A stretch of 64,000 nt of DNA, taken from Mycobacterium sp. D16Q13. Its GTDB lineage: Bacteria; Actinomycetota; Actinomycetes; Mycobacteriales; Mycobacteriaceae. Where the stretch lies: contig NZ_MAEW01000024.1 of assembly GCF_002013375.1 (NCBI RefSeq), positions 21,164-85,163 on the forward strand, given 5' to 3'. The notes below the pieces were generated by a model that did not search any database, had not been told where the DNA came from, and was given only the letters and a program-made list of their open reading frames with translations. The translations under genes were made by a program, and so were the position numbers. Each line of letters starts with the position of its first letter. Positions within the stretch are counted from its first letter, which is position 1. Shown piece after piece: positions 17,319 through 26,573 of this stretch.

Positions 17319-18086
17319 TCAGCTCAGCTGCAGCTTGTCGACAATCCTGTCGGCCATCTTCTGCACCAGCTGCTTTGAGTTGCTTCGCGCGCAAATCTGG
17401 GTCTGAACAATCACATTCGCGACACCGTTGTAGGACACGAAGCAGCGATACGTGCTCGGCCCGTAGGTGAGGGCCCAATTCACCTTCTTGGCGTTTGACG
17501 ATGAGACCGACACCGCCACAGGCACCTTCCGCCCGCCCGGATCGGTGAAGTTGTACGTCTTTCCGTCGCATTCGGTGATCTCATCGGCTGCTGTCGAGAA
17601 CTGCGCCTGCGCCGCGTCCTTGTCCTTGTATGCCGCGATCCCTTGGTAGACCTGAGCGTCGGGGTTCTTGGCATCTCCGAGCAGCATCTCGGTCCCGCGG
17701 AAGGTCTCGTAGTCCTTGCCCACCGACTCGACGGTAAGCCCCTGCGTCACATTGCAACTCGCATCATCAGACTCGGCCGCCGTGAAGGGCTTGTCCCGCT
17801 TGTTCGTCTTGGCGACTTCCGTGTCGAAGACCTTGGCGAGCTCCTCGCCGGTGAACAACGCCGCCACCATGGCATCCTCGGTGACCTTGTCCTGCCCCGG
17901 CCACCCTGTCAGACCCGCGGGCCCGGTACTGGGCGGCGCCGGCGCCGGCGCGAGTGCGGTCCGCGACGCCGTCGTGCTGGCAGACGTTGACGCGTCGGGC
18001 GCGTCCTTCTGGCCGGAACATCCGGACAGCGCCAGCGCGGCGATCGCCGTCGCACACAACACCGCCCGCCCTGTTGTGCCTGTCAT
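17319..18086 (-). CDS. Lipoprotein with PknH-like extracellular (sensor) domain, copy 1
   Basis: A 255-residue lipoprotein: hydrophobic signal with lipobox ALSGC (residues 19-23 of MTGTTGRAVLCATAIAALALSGC), a Ser/Thr/Ala/Pro linker, then a domain with paired cysteines (DASCNVTQG, ITECDGK, YRCFVSY, QICAR), as in the PknH_C-type domain of mycobacteria. ATG 18086 has AGGGGG upstream; the long upstream frame extension is not supported. It is the last of four tandem paralogues. Ligand unknown; PknH_C domains are extracytoplasmic sensors in kinases and also occur in stand-alone lipoproteins. Confidence 0.8.
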   Translation of the reverse strand: MTGTTGRAVLCATAIAALALSGCSGQKDAPDASTSASTTASRTALAPAPAPPSTGPAGLTGWPGQDKVTEDAMVAALFTGEELAKVFDTEVAKTNKRDKPFTAAESDDASCNVTQGLTVESVGKDYETFRGTEMLLGDAKNPDAQVYQGIAAYKDKDAAQAQFSTAADEITECDGKTYNFTDPGGRKVPVAVSVSSSNAKKVNWALTYGPSTYRCFVSYNGVANVIVQTQICARSNSKQLVQKMADRIVDKLQLS

Positions 18087-18115
18087 GAGGCCCCCTCTCA
18101 CGTTCTTCGCCGCGA

Positions 18116-18880
18116 TCATGCCGGAATCCACTCGGCCATACGGTCCACGATCGCGGTGACGATCGGAGTGCCATTGCCGTTCTGGCACAACAGACTCCCG
18201 AAGAGCGCGTTGTTCTTGACCCGATAGTCGTAGAAACACCGCCACCCCGCCGGTTTTCCGTCCTTGAGCTCTTGTCGCACCCACGTCACACTGGTGCCGT
18301 TGTTCGAGAACGGGCCAATACGCCATTCGATATCGCCCTCGGTCTGGCGGGAGTCCGCACACGATGCCAGCGACGGGGGATACGCGGCCTGCAGCTGGCT
18401 CGCAGCGGCCTTCGCATCGGGGAACAGCACCACCGCCTGCCAGACGATGTGGTCGTACCGATCCTGAGTTTCCTGCAGACGCGAGCCTCGGTAGGTGGTC
18501 CACTCGTCACCGAGGCTCTCGCTGCGCAGCCCGGTGAGTGCCTGACACTTACCGGTCGCGGAGGCATCGCTGGGTCGAGTGGACTTGAACTCGTACGTCA
18601 GCGGGGATCCGACCAGCCTGCCCACATCGTCGGCGGAGATGATGATCGATTCCGCCTTGTCGGGCGTGACGATCACCGGTGCCGGCGGTTCGAGGGAGGT
18701 GGTGACCGGTGGCGCACTGGACTTGGGGCTCGCGATCGCCCCGTCCTGCCCATGATCGGCCGGTGCCGACGTCTCGGTGGCACCGACCGGTATCGGCTTG
18801 ATGCCCCCGGTCTCCGTCCCACAACTCACCGCGAGCATCGCTGCCAGGCCAAGCCATCCGACAGCCAACACGTGACGCAT
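18116..18880 (-). CDS. Lipoprotein with PknH-like extracellular domain, copy 2
   Basis: A 254-residue paralogue with signal peptide and lipobox LAVSC (MRHVLAVGWLGLAAMLAVSC), a Pro/Ser/Ala linker and the conserved segment TPDKAESIIISADDVGRLVGSPL ... GDEWTTYRGSRLQE ... GWRCFYDYRVKNNALFGSLLCQNG. Conserved cysteines suggest two disulphides. GGGAGGGA lies 5 nt before the ATG. It is closest to copy 4 (the GIKP motif after the lipobox and WIP at the C-terminus are shared). Confidence 0.8.
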   Translation of the reverse strand: MRHVLAVGWLGLAAMLAVSCGTETGGIKPIPVGATETSAPADHGQDGAIASPKSSAPPVTTSLEPPAPVIVTPDKAESIIISADDVGRLVGSPLTYEFKSTRPSDASATGKCQALTGLRSESLGDEWTTYRGSRLQETQDRYDHIVWQAVVLFPDAKAAASQLQAAYPPSLASCADSRQTEGDIEWRIGPFSNNGTSVTWVRQELKDGKPAGWRCFYDYRVKNNALFGSLLCQNGNGTPIVTAIVDRMAEWIPA

Positions 18881-18979
18881 CCAAGTCCCTCCCTGCCGAT
18901 TTCAGACCCGTATCGACCCAAATCATGGCTACATCGGATCGCTGGCGCCCAGTGTTACACGAGCGCCGAAATCGACTGC

Positions 18980-19711
18980 CTACTTCGATTTGGTGGCGCT
19001 GGCTACCATGCGGTCGATGATCGCCTTCATTGCCGGCGCGCTGTTGCCACGCTGGCATACGGTCGCCGATAGCAGCAGATTGTCGATAACACGTGCTTCA
19101 TCGCTGCAGCGCCATCCGTTGGTTTGACCGTTATCGAGGGACTCGTCGGCCCACTGCGCCCGATTGGGGGTCACGTCCTTGACCGTCTCCCGCCACGACG
19201 ATTCACCAGATTTGAGCTCCTCGCCCGTGCAGCTGCGGATGTCCGCCGGATATTGGCTGGCGAATGCCTCTGCTGCCGCATCTGCCTTGGGATACAGCAC
19301 CACGCGTTGGCTCACCCAATGGTCAAATGTTTTCTCGGCCTCCTGCGACCACACATTGCGGTAGGTCGTCCACGATTCTCCGAGGCCCAAGGTCAAAGGA
19401 GCGACAAGCGACCGGCACGACTCCTTGCCATCGATCGTCGGCTTCCCCGGGTTGGAGGACTTTCCCTCGAAGTCAAGATCGGAACCGACCAGCTGACTCA
19501 CGTCCTCCTTCGGAAGGATGAGCGAGTTGGCCTTGTCCGCGCTGATCAGCTCTGCTGTGGCCGCCGCCGATGTCTGTGAGGCGCCCGAGGCCGCCGAAGG
19601 CCCGGACGTCGCCGTGCCCTGTTGGCTTCCGCCGAAGAACGAACACCCCGTCACGACAATTCCTGCACAGGCCACGATCGTGGCCTTACGGAAAACCGAT
19701 GCGCCAGTCAC
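18980..19711 (-). CDS. Lipoprotein with PknH-like extracellular domain, copy 3
   Basis: A 243-residue paralogue, lipobox VVTGC (MTGASVFRKATIVACAGIVVTGC), a Ser/Ala/Thr linker and the same domain (ELISADKANSLILPKEDVSQLVG ... GESWTTYRNVWSQEAEKTFDHW ... GWRCSDEARVIDNLLLSATVCQRG). GTG 19711 is preferred because AAAGGA lies 6 nt upstream and the N-terminus then parallels copy 1; ATG 19738 is in frame but would overlap the upstream gene. The gap to copy 4 is 11 nt, so they are cotranscribed. Confidence 0.8.
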   Translation of the reverse strand: MTGASVFRKATIVACAGIVVTGCSFFGGSQQGTATSGPSAASGASQTSAAATAELISADKANSLILPKEDVSQLVGSDLDFEGKSSNPGKPTIDGKESCRSLVAPLTLGLGESWTTYRNVWSQEAEKTFDHWVSQRVVLYPKADAAAEAFASQYPADIRSCTGEELKSGESSWRETVKDVTPNRAQWADESLDNGQTNGWRCSDEARVIDNLLLSATVCQRGNSAPAMKAIIDRMVASATKSK

Positions 19712-19722
19712 CGTCGGTCCTT

Positions 19723-20478
19723 TCACTGTGGGATCCATGCGGCGATCCGATCGGTAATGGTCGTCACGCCGGGAACGCCGTCGCCGTACTGGCACAGATA
19801 CCCCCCGAAGAGCACGTTGTTCTTGGTGCGGAAATCGAAGAAGCAGTGCCATGGCGAGCTCTCCGTGGTCTGCAACTGAGCCCATGTGGCCGAGGTAGCA
19901 GAGGTTGGCGCCAGGCTGCTGATTTTCCAGTGCTGATCCAGCACGGTGAGTTCCGCACCCTGGCAGGTCTTGAATGCGGAGGCCGGATATGCCTGCGCGA
20001 ACGCCGCGGCGGCCTCCTCGCGTGTGGGGTACAGAACCGCCACCTGTCCGACGATGTACGAGGTTCGGTCCTTGGTCTCGCGGTAGTAATTCCAGCGGTA
20101 GGTGGTCCATTCGGACCCCAATTGCCCGGCCCGTGGATGGTCCAGGTTCGTGCAATCAGGTGGGCCGGTCACCGTGTCTGTCGGCGGTGACGAACGGTTT
20201 TGGTCGAACTCCAGCGTGGTGCCCAGAACCTTTCCGACGTCGGCGCGCGAGCCCAGGATCGATTCGATCTTGTCCGGGGTGACCACCAGCGGTGGTGGTG
20301 CGGGGGCCTTTGTGGTGGTGGGGACGGACTGGGGCGCCGAGGTGCCCGCAGTCATCGGCATGTCCGCCGTAGTGGTGGACGGCGCGGCCACCGGCTTGAT
20401 CCCCTCGCTGGGTTGAGTGCACCCGGCCATCAGCACCGTGGCCGACACCACGCACCCCAACGTCATTCCATACCGCAT
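19723..20478 (-). CDS. Lipoprotein with PknH-like extracellular domain, copy 4
   Basis: A 251-residue paralogue, first in the transcript. Signal MRYGMTLGCVVSATVLMAGC with lipobox LMAGC, Thr/Pro-rich linker, then VVTPDKIESILGSRADVGKVLG ... SEWTTYRWNYYRETKDRTSYIVGQVAVLYPT ... WHCFFDFRTKNNVLFGGYLCQYG. ATG 20478 has AGGAGGG 6 nt upstream; the frame extends to 20556 without support. The promoter lies in the 147-bp divergent space shared with ureA. Confidence 0.8.
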   Translation of the reverse strand: MRYGMTLGCVVSATVLMAGCTQPSEGIKPVAAPSTTTADMPMTAGTSAPQSVPTTTKAPAPPPLVVTPDKIESILGSRADVGKVLGTTLEFDQNRSSPPTDTVTGPPDCTNLDHPRAGQLGSEWTTYRWNYYRETKDRTSYIVGQVAVLYPTREEAAAAFAQAYPASAFKTCQGAELTVLDQHWKISSLAPTSATSATWAQLQTTESSPWHCFFDFRTKNNVLFGGYLCQYGDGVPGVTTITDRIAAWIPQ

Positions 20479-20625
20479 GTGCACCCTCCTGATCGACTCC
20501 ACATACACAGCGAGCTCGGGGAGATTGTTGCATTCGCGATCGACAGCGCACTGCAAAACTCACCACGGCCTGTGCAACGTCTGTGAAAGTGCCAGGCAGC
20601 CCGGATCATGGCAGGATCGCCCCCT

Positions 20626-20928
20626 ATGCGATTGACCCCGCACGAGCAGGAACGGCTGCTCATCTCGTATGCGGCGGAATTGGCGCGCCGCCGCCAATCC
20701 CGAGGCCTGCGCCTCAACCATCCCGAAGCGATCGCGATCATCACCGATCATCTCCTCGAAGGTGCCCGTGACGGCCGCACCGTCTCGGAATTGATGGCCA
20801 GTGGCCGCGAAGTTCTCGGGCGTGACGATGTGATGGACGGGGTACCCGAGATGATCCCGGACGTCCAGGTGGAGGCAACGTTTCCTGACGGCACGAAGCT
20901 CGTCACCGTGCACCACCCGATCGGATGA
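20626..20928 (+). CDS. ureA: Urease gamma subunit
   Basis: A 100-residue UreA (MRLTPHEQERLLISYAAELARRRQSRGLRLNHPEAIAIITDHLLEGARDG), the standard length. Structural subunit of the urea-hydrolysing nickel enzyme. ATG 20626 begins the family sequence MRLTPHE; a frame-open extension to 20608 is ignored. First gene of ureABCFGD. Confidence 0.97.
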   Translation: MRLTPHEQERLLISYAAELARRRQSRGLRLNHPEAIAIITDHLLEGARDGRTVSELMASGREVLGRDDVMDGVPEMIPDVQVEATFPDGTKLVTVHHPIG

Positions 20929-21257
20929 GCCACATGATTCCTGGCGAATACCTCTTCGCAGCAGACGCTATCGAACTCAACGCGGGAGCGACCGTCATCG
21001 AGCTCGACGTCGTCAACACCGGGGACCGCCCGGTGCAGGTGGGCAGTCACGTCCACTTCCCCCAGTCAAACCCGGCACTCGACTTCGACCGGGAAGCCGC
21101 GCACGGGCACCGCTTACACATTCCGGCGGGCACCGCGGTTCGCTTTGAACCCGGTGTCGCCCAGAAGGTTCGGCTGGTGCCCTTACGCGGTCGCCGCGAA
21201 GTGCACGGACTGACACTGGACGCCCCGGGACGGCTGGATGGCGGTGACCCCGCATGA
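20925..21257 (+). CDS. ureB: Urease beta subunit
   Basis: A 110-residue UreB with the conserved GDRPVQVGSHVHFPQSNPALDFDREAAHGHRLHIPAGTAVRFEPG. ATG 20925 overlaps the ureA stop as ATGA and suggests translational coupling; ATG 20934 (MIPGE, the usual family N-terminus) is an equally plausible start. Confidence 0.96.
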   Translation: MSHMIPGEYLFAADAIELNAGATVIELDVVNTGDRPVQVGSHVHFPQSNPALDFDREAAHGHRLHIPAGTAVRFEPGVAQKVRLVPLRGRREVHGLTLDAPGRLDGGDPA

Positions 21258-22987
21258 CCCGGCTATCGCGGGAGCATTACGCCAAGCTGTACGGACCGAC
21301 GACCGGTGACCGCATCCGGTTGGCCGATACCGATCTGATCATCGAGATCACCGAAGATCGCTGTGGCGGTCCGGGTTTAGCGGGCGACGAGGCAGTCTTC
21401 GGCGGCGGCAAGGTGCTGCGCGAGTCGATGGGGCAGAGCCGCCTCACCCGTGCCGACGGAGCACCCGACACCGTCATCACCGGCGCTGTCATCATCGACC
21501 ACTGGGGAATCGTCAAGGCCGACATCGGCATTCGCGATGGCCGAATCGTCGGCATCGGCAAGGCCGGCAATCCGGACATCATGGACGGGGTCCATCCCCA
21601 GCTGATCGTCGGCCCGTCCACCGAGATCATCGCCGGCAATGACCGGATCGTCACGGCGGGCGGCATCGACTGTCACGTCCATTTCATCTGTCCGCAGCTG
21701 GTCGACGAGGCCATCGGCGGTGGCATCACCACCATGATCGGTGGTGGCACTGGCCCCGCTGAGGGCAGTAAGGCCACCACGGTGACACCCGGCGCATGGC
21801 ATCTGGGCCGCATGCTGCAAGCACTCGACAGATGGCCCGTGAACGTGCTGCTGCTGGGCAAGGGCAACACCGTCAACCCCGAATCCATGTGGGAGCAATT
21901 GCGCGGCGGGGCGGCGGGTTTCAAGCTGCATGAGGACTGGGGCACCACGCCCGCGGTGATCGATGCCTGCCTGCGCGTCGCGGATGAGGCGGATGTTCAG
22001 GTCGCCCTGCATTCGGACACCCTGAACGAAACAGGTTTTGTCGAAGGCACGCTGGAGGCGATCGCGGGACGCGCGATCCACGCCTACCACACCGAGGGTG
22101 CGGGCGGCGGGCATGCTCCCGACATCATTACCGTGGCCAGTCACCCGAACGTGATGCCCAGCTCCACCAACCCCACGCGCCCGCACACCGTCAACACCCT
22201 CGACGAGCATCTCGACATGCTCATGGTCTGCCACCATCTCAACGCGGCTGTCCCGGAGGATCTTGCCTTCGCCGAGAGCCGGATTCGCCCATCCACGATC
22301 GCGGCCGAGGATCTACTGCACGATATCGGCGCTATCTCGATGATCGGCAGTGACAGCCAGGCCATGGGGCGCATCGGCGAAGTGGTGATGCGCACCTGGC
22401 AGACCGCGCACGTCATGAAGAAGCGCCGCGGTGCGCTGGAAGGCGACCCGGCCGGAGCCAGGGGCAACGACAACAACCGCGTCCGCCGGTATGTCGCGAA
22501 ATACACCATCTGCCCGGCGATTACCCACGGCATCGATCATGAGCTGGGTTCCATCGAGGTCGGCAAGCTGGCCGATCTGGTGCTGTGGGAACCGGCGTTC
22601 TTCGGGGTCCGGCCGCATGTCGTCATCAAGGGCGGTGCCATCGCGTGGGCGGCCATGGGTGACGCCAATGCCTCCATTCCCACCCCGCAACCCGTGCTGC
22701 CGCGGCCCATGTTCGGCGCCATGCCCAATGTGGCACCGGGCTTGGCCGTGCATTTCGTCTCACCGACGGCTATCGAGGACGACCTCGCCGCGCGGCTTGC
22801 GCTGCGGCGCAGACTGGTTCCCACCCGCAATGTCCGCCATCGCGGCAAGGCCGACCTGCCCTTGAACAACGCGATGCCTGATATCCGAGTCGATCCAGAT
22901 ACCTTCACCGTACGTATCGACGGCGAGGTGTGGCAGGAACAGCCGGCCACCGAACTGCCCATGGCGCAACGGTACTTCCTGTTCTGA
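21254..22987 (+). CDS. ureC: Urease alpha subunit (catalytic)
   Basis: A 577-residue catalytic subunit. The nickel-ligand HVH is in GGIDCHVHFICPQ, the carbamylated lysine is in GFKLHEDWG (about residue 224) and the further ligand histidines lie in VALHSDTLNE and IHAYHTEGAGGGHAPD. The catalytic flap region MVCHHLNAAVPEDLAFAESRIR is intact, so the enzyme should be active once assembled. ATGA overlap with ureB. Confidence 0.98.
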   Translation: MTRLSREHYAKLYGPTTGDRIRLADTDLIIEITEDRCGGPGLAGDEAVFGGGKVLRESMGQSRLTRADGAPDTVITGAVIIDHWGIVKADIGIRDGRIVGIGKAGNPDIMDGVHPQLIVGPSTEIIAGNDRIVTAGGIDCHVHFICPQLVDEAIGGGITTMIGGGTGPAEGSKATTVTPGAWHLGRMLQALDRWPVNVLLLGKGNTVNPESMWEQLRGGAAGFKLHEDWGTTPAVIDACLRVADEADVQVALHSDTLNETGFVEGTLEAIAGRAIHAYHTEGAGGGHAPDIITVASHPNVMPSSTNPTRPHTVNTLDEHLDMLMVCHHLNAAVPEDLAFAESRIRPSTIAAEDLLHDIGAISMIGSDSQAMGRIGEVVMRTWQTAHVMKKRRGALEGDPAGARGNDNNRVRRYVAKYTICPAITHGIDHELGSIEVGKLADLVLWEPAFFGVRPHVVIKGGAIAWAAMGDANASIPTPQPVLPRPMFGAMPNVAPGLAVHFVSPTAIEDDLAARLALRRRLVPTRNVRHRGKADLPLNNAMPDIRVDPDTFTVRIDGEVWQEQPATELPMAQRYFLF

Positions 22988-23640
22988 TGGGGTCCACCGA
23001 TGCGTCCGCGACAACAGCTCTGCTGCTGTCGCTGGCCGATTCCCGATTGCCGACCGGTTCGCATGTGCATTCCGGCGGGGTGGAGGAGGCCGTCACACAG
23101 GGCCTCGTGCGGGACGGTGCGACGCTCAATGCCTATCTGCAGCGGCGTATCCGAACTCATGGCCTTGTCGCGGCGTCCATCGCTGCGGCCATAGCATCCG
23201 GGCAGCTGGATCCGGTGCGAGCAGATGCCGAAACGGACGCACGTACCCCGTCGCAGGCCGCGCGAGACGCCTCCCGCGCTCAGGGCCGGGGACTCAAGCG
23301 CCTCGCCGGGAGTGTCTGGCCGCACATCGATTGGCGTGCGCACGGCCGGCAGCCACATCTGGCCGTGGTGTACGGCATCATTGGAGTGGCAGCGGGTTTA
23401 TCAGGCCGCGATATCGCCCTCGTCGTCGTGTACACGACATTGACCGGATCTGCCACGGCAGGACAGCGACTGCTGGCTCTGGACCCGGCGGAGGTGGCGG
23501 TCGGCACCATGGCCCTGACGGGCCTATGCGAGGAGACCGCGACACTGGCCAGCTCCGGGCTGGCCTGCCTGTCGGACCCGCTCCTGGATGTGCTCGCCGA
23601 GCAGCATCTTAAACGCGAACGCCCGCTGTTTGTTTCGTAG
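22987..23640 (+). CDS. ureF: Urease accessory protein UreF
   Basis: A 217-residue UreF (LLLSLADSRLPTGSHVHSGGVEEAV near the start), which with UreD and UreG forms the complex that loads nickel and CO2 into apo-urease. ATG 22987 overlaps the ureC stop as TGATG; the frame-open extension to 22930 is not supported. UreF is proposed to regulate the UreG GTPase. Confidence 0.94.
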   Translation: MGSTDASATTALLLSLADSRLPTGSHVHSGGVEEAVTQGLVRDGATLNAYLQRRIRTHGLVAASIAAAIASGQLDPVRADAETDARTPSQAARDASRAQGRGLKRLAGSVWPHIDWRAHGRQPHLAVVYGIIGVAAGLSGRDIALVVVYTTLTGSATAGQRLLALDPAEVAVGTMALTGLCEETATLASSGLACLSDPLLDVLAEQHLKRERPLFVS

Positions 23641-23677
23641 TTTTTAGGTCTACACGCACAACCACGATTGGATCAAC

Positions 23678-24352
23678 ATGCCACCGCACCTCCTCGACGG
23701 CCAGCCCCATCAGCACATCGACAGGCCGCGTCGGGTCCGTCAACCGGGGGAGCCGCTGCGCATCGGGATCGGCGGGCCGGTGGGATCCGGTAAGACGGCG
23801 CTGGTTGCCGCGCTGTGCCGCACGCTGCGTGACGAGATCTCGGTGGCGGTGCTGACCAACGACATCTACACCACCGAGGACGCCGACTTCCTGCGCCGCC
23901 ATGCGGTGCTTCCCGATAAGCGCATCACCGCGGTGCAGACCGGCGGCTGCCCACACACCGCGATCCGCGACGACATCACCGCGAACCTGGATGCCATCGA
24001 GGACCTCATCGCCACCAATGATCCACTCGACCTCATCCTCGTCGAATCGGGCGGCGATAACCTGACGGCCACCTTCTCCTCGGGCCTGATCGACGTGCAG
24101 ATCTTCGTGGTCGACGTCGCCGGCGGCGATAAGGTGCCACGCAAAGGCGGCCCCGGCGTTACCTTCTCGGACTTGTTGGTCATCAACAAGACTGATCTTG
24201 CTCCCATGGTGGGGGCCGATCTGGGCGTGATGGCCCGTGATGCGGCGGCCGTGCGCGACGGCCGGCCAACCGCGATGATCTCGCTGACCGAGGACCCGAC
24301 GGCCGCCGAAGTACTGGCGTGGGTGCGGCACCATCTGGACCATGCGCACTGA
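23678..24352 (+). CDS. ureG: Urease accessory GTPase UreG
   Basis: A 224-residue SIMIBI-class GTPase with P-loop GIGGPVGSGKTALV, the nickel-binding CPH in TGGCPHTAIRDD, SGGDNL and the NKTDLA specificity motif. It powers nickel insertion into urease. The N-terminal histidine-containing extension (PPHLLDGQPHQHIDRP) may help to hold nickel; no ureE is present in the operon, as in other mycobacteria. Confidence 0.97.
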   Translation: MPPHLLDGQPHQHIDRPRRVRQPGEPLRIGIGGPVGSGKTALVAALCRTLRDEISVAVLTNDIYTTEDADFLRRHAVLPDKRITAVQTGGCPHTAIRDDITANLDAIEDLIATNDPLDLILVESGGDNLTATFSSGLIDVQIFVVDVAGGDKVPRKGGPGVTFSDLLVINKTDLAPMVGADLGVMARDAAAVRDGRPTAMISLTEDPTAAEVLAWVRHHLDHAH

Positions 24353-24989
24353 CGTCGAGATCATTGCGGAAAAGGGCCGACTCCCACGGTTGCGCTGTTC
24401 CGGCAGCCTGCAGGGCCGACTCACCGACGCCGACACCGTGCACCTGGTCGGAGTGGCGGCGAGTCCGCTTGGTGGCGACGAGATCTCGGTACGCATCGAG
24501 GTCGGCGAAGGGGTGCTGTTGAAGGTGCGGTCCGTGGCGGCCGCGGTGGCCCTGCCCGGCCGCGATACCCTCCAGTCCTGGATGGCCTGGGACTGTTCGG
24601 TGGCTGGCAGCCTGGATCTGGACCCTGCGCCCACCATCGTGGCGGCCAACGCCTCCCACCACTCGCACGTCACCGTTCGCGGATCGGTCGATGCGAGCCT
24701 GCGCCTGCGTGAGCGCGTGCAGATCGGCAGAGCAGGGGAGTCGTCGGGATTCTGGAGTGGCCAGCTCGACGCGGATATCGACGATCGCCCGCTGCTGCGG
24801 CACCGCGTAGAACTCGGGGCCGGATCGGTGACCGATGACGAATTGGGCTGCCCGCTGGCACTGATCAGCGAATTACGCTACCCCGCGAATGATCCCGCTC
24901 AGTCCGGTCCGGTTGACGCCACCGTGCTGCGCCTCGCGGGCGACGCCACCCTGCTCACGTGGCAGGGGCGGCGTCTTCCGCCCGGCTAA
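24342..24989 (+). CDS. ureD: Urease accessory protein UreD
   Basis: A 215-residue UreD/UreH-family scaffold protein, overlapping the end of ureG by 11 nt. It is shorter than enterobacterial UreD (about 270) but close to the mycobacterial form. Recognisable segments are SVAAAVALPGRDTLQSWMAWDCSV and VTDDELGCPLALISELRYP. Last gene of the urease operon; the convergent ndh gene ends 6 bp away. Confidence 0.88.
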   Translation: MRTDVEIIAEKGRLPRLRCSGSLQGRLTDADTVHLVGVAASPLGGDEISVRIEVGEGVLLKVRSVAAAVALPGRDTLQSWMAWDCSVAGSLDLDPAPTIVAANASHHSHVTVRGSVDASLRLRERVQIGRAGESSGFWSGQLDADIDDRPLLRHRVELGAGSVTDDELGCPLALISELRYPANDPAQSGPVDATVLRLAGDATLLTWQGRRLPPG

Positions 24990-24995
24990 CCCCGA

Positions 24996-26450
24996 CTAGC
25001 TCGCGGCCTTTTCCTCTTCCGGCTGTGCGATCTCTTCATCGTCGCCGTTCTTCTCCGCGACGAGCTCCTCGAGCTGATCCAGACGTGTGCGCGCCCAGGC
25101 CTGCTGTTCGGTGATCGCCATCTGCCCACGCGAGCGCGTCACGAAGGCGATGGACCACAGGATCAGCGTCACCAGCCGGTTCTTGAACCCAACCAGGTAG
25201 ACGAGGTGCAGCGCCAACCACATGACCCACGCGATGAACCCGCTGAACTCCAACCGGCCGATCTTGCACACCGCGCTGTACCGCGACACGGTGGCCATCG
25301 AACCCTTGTCGAAGAACTTGAACGGGGGGCGTTCTGCGGAGCTACGCCCCTTCAGCTCGGCCTTGATCTGCTTGGCCGCATAGCGCCCACCCTGAATGGC
25401 CCCCTGAGCGACTCCGGGCACGCCGTCGACCGCCATCATGTCGCCGACCACAAAGACGTTCGGGTGACCCGGAATCGACAGGTCGGCACCGACCTTTACG
25501 CGTCCGGCACGGTCCAGCTCGACACCCGACTGCTCGGCCAAGTTCTTGCCCAGGGGGCTCGCGGACACACCTGCCGACCACACCTTGCACCAGGACTCGA
25601 TGCGTTCAACGGTGCCGTCGGAGTGCTTGACGGTCAGGCCGTTGCGGTCCACATCGGTGACCATGGCACCCAATTGGATTTCAACGCCCAGCTTCTCCAA
25701 ACGCTTGCGCGCCTTGTCTCCCAGCTTCGGACCGAAGGGCGGCAGCACCGCCGTCGCGGCATCGAGCAGGATTACCCGCGCATCGGTCGGGTCGATGTGC
25801 CGGAAGGTGCCCTTGAGGGTCTCGTTGGCCAGCTCGGCGATCTGCCCGGCCATCTCGACGCCGGTCGGACCGGCACCCACCACGGTGAAGGTCATGAGCT
25901 TGCGGCGCCGGACGGGATCGCTGGAGCGCTCGGCCTGTTCGAAGGCGCCCAGGATGCGACCGCGCAGCTCGAGAGCGTCGTCAATGGACTTCATGCCCGG
26001 GGCCCACTCGGCGAAGTGGTCGTTGCCGAAGTAGGACTGACCCGCGCCCGCGGCGACGATCAGGCTGTCGTAGGGCGTGGAGTAGTCGTGCCCCAGTAGC
26101 GAGGAGTGGACCACCTGGTTCTCCAGGTCGATGCTCGTGACATCGCCGAGAACGACCTGGGCGTTGTCCTGGTCCTTCAAGATCTGCCGCGTCGGAGGAG
26201 CGATCTCGCCTTCGGAGATAATCCCGGTGGCCACTTGGTACAGCAGCGGCTGGAATAAGTGGTGAGTGGTGCGTGCGATCAGCGTGACGTCGACGTTGGC
26301 ACGTTTGAGTGTCTTCGCGGCGGTCAGGCCCCCGAACCCGGACCCGATGATGACGACCCGGTGTTTCGGTGTCAGCGCGTCCTTGATCTTGGGCTTCGGA
26401 TTGGCCTCGACAGGCGCCGCAGAGCTGGCGGCGTCTGGTGTCGTGCTCAT
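24996..26450 (-). CDS. ndh: Type II NADH dehydrogenase
   Basis: A 484-residue non-proton-pumping NADH:menaquinone oxidoreductase. The FAD Rossmann motif VVIIGSGFGGLTAAKTLKR and a second nucleotide-binding motif VVGAGPTGVEMAGQIAEL are present, with a C-terminal membrane-attachment stretch (FSGFIAWVMWLALHLVYLVGFKNR). The ATG at 26450 has GAGGAG 6 nt upstream. It feeds electrons to the quinone pool and so to the cytochrome bcc branch whose orphan subunit lies at the end of this window. Confidence 0.96.
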   Translation of the reverse strand: MSTTPDAASSAAPVEANPKPKIKDALTPKHRVVIIGSGFGGLTAAKTLKRANVDVTLIARTTHHLFQPLLYQVATGIISEGEIAPPTRQILKDQDNAQVVLGDVTSIDLENQVVHSSLLGHDYSTPYDSLIVAAGAGQSYFGNDHFAEWAPGMKSIDDALELRGRILGAFEQAERSSDPVRRRKLMTFTVVGAGPTGVEMAGQIAELANETLKGTFRHIDPTDARVILLDAATAVLPPFGPKLGDKARKRLEKLGVEIQLGAMVTDVDRNGLTVKHSDGTVERIESWCKVWSAGVSASPLGKNLAEQSGVELDRAGRVKVGADLSIPGHPNVFVVGDMMAVDGVPGVAQGAIQGGRYAAKQIKAELKGRSSAERPPFKFFDKGSMATVSRYSAVCKIGRLEFSGFIAWVMWLALHLVYLVGFKNRLVTLILWSIAFVTRSRGQMAITEQQAWARTRLDQLEELVAEKNGDDEEIAQPEEEKAAS

Positions 26451-26573
26451 CGATCACTCCTCATCGAATGGTGTCTCAACTAGGGTTATTCACCTTGTCT
26501 GACACTTGGTGCAACACCCCAACCGTAGTCGGGATTTCCCCTCACGTCGCGTCAGTTAGTTTAGCGAAATATC

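Noticed and set aside
18087..18503. N-terminal extension of the first lipoprotein (open frame to 18503)
   Set aside because: It overlaps the neighbouring lipoprotein gene in another frame, and the true start is marked by a ribosome-binding site and signal peptide at 18086. The extension to 20155 for copy 3 is rejected for the same reason.
26451..26573. Rex-type redox operator upstream of ndh
   Set aside because: No TTGTG-N8-CACAA site. Only a short TGTCTGACA dyad is present, which is likely to occur by chance.
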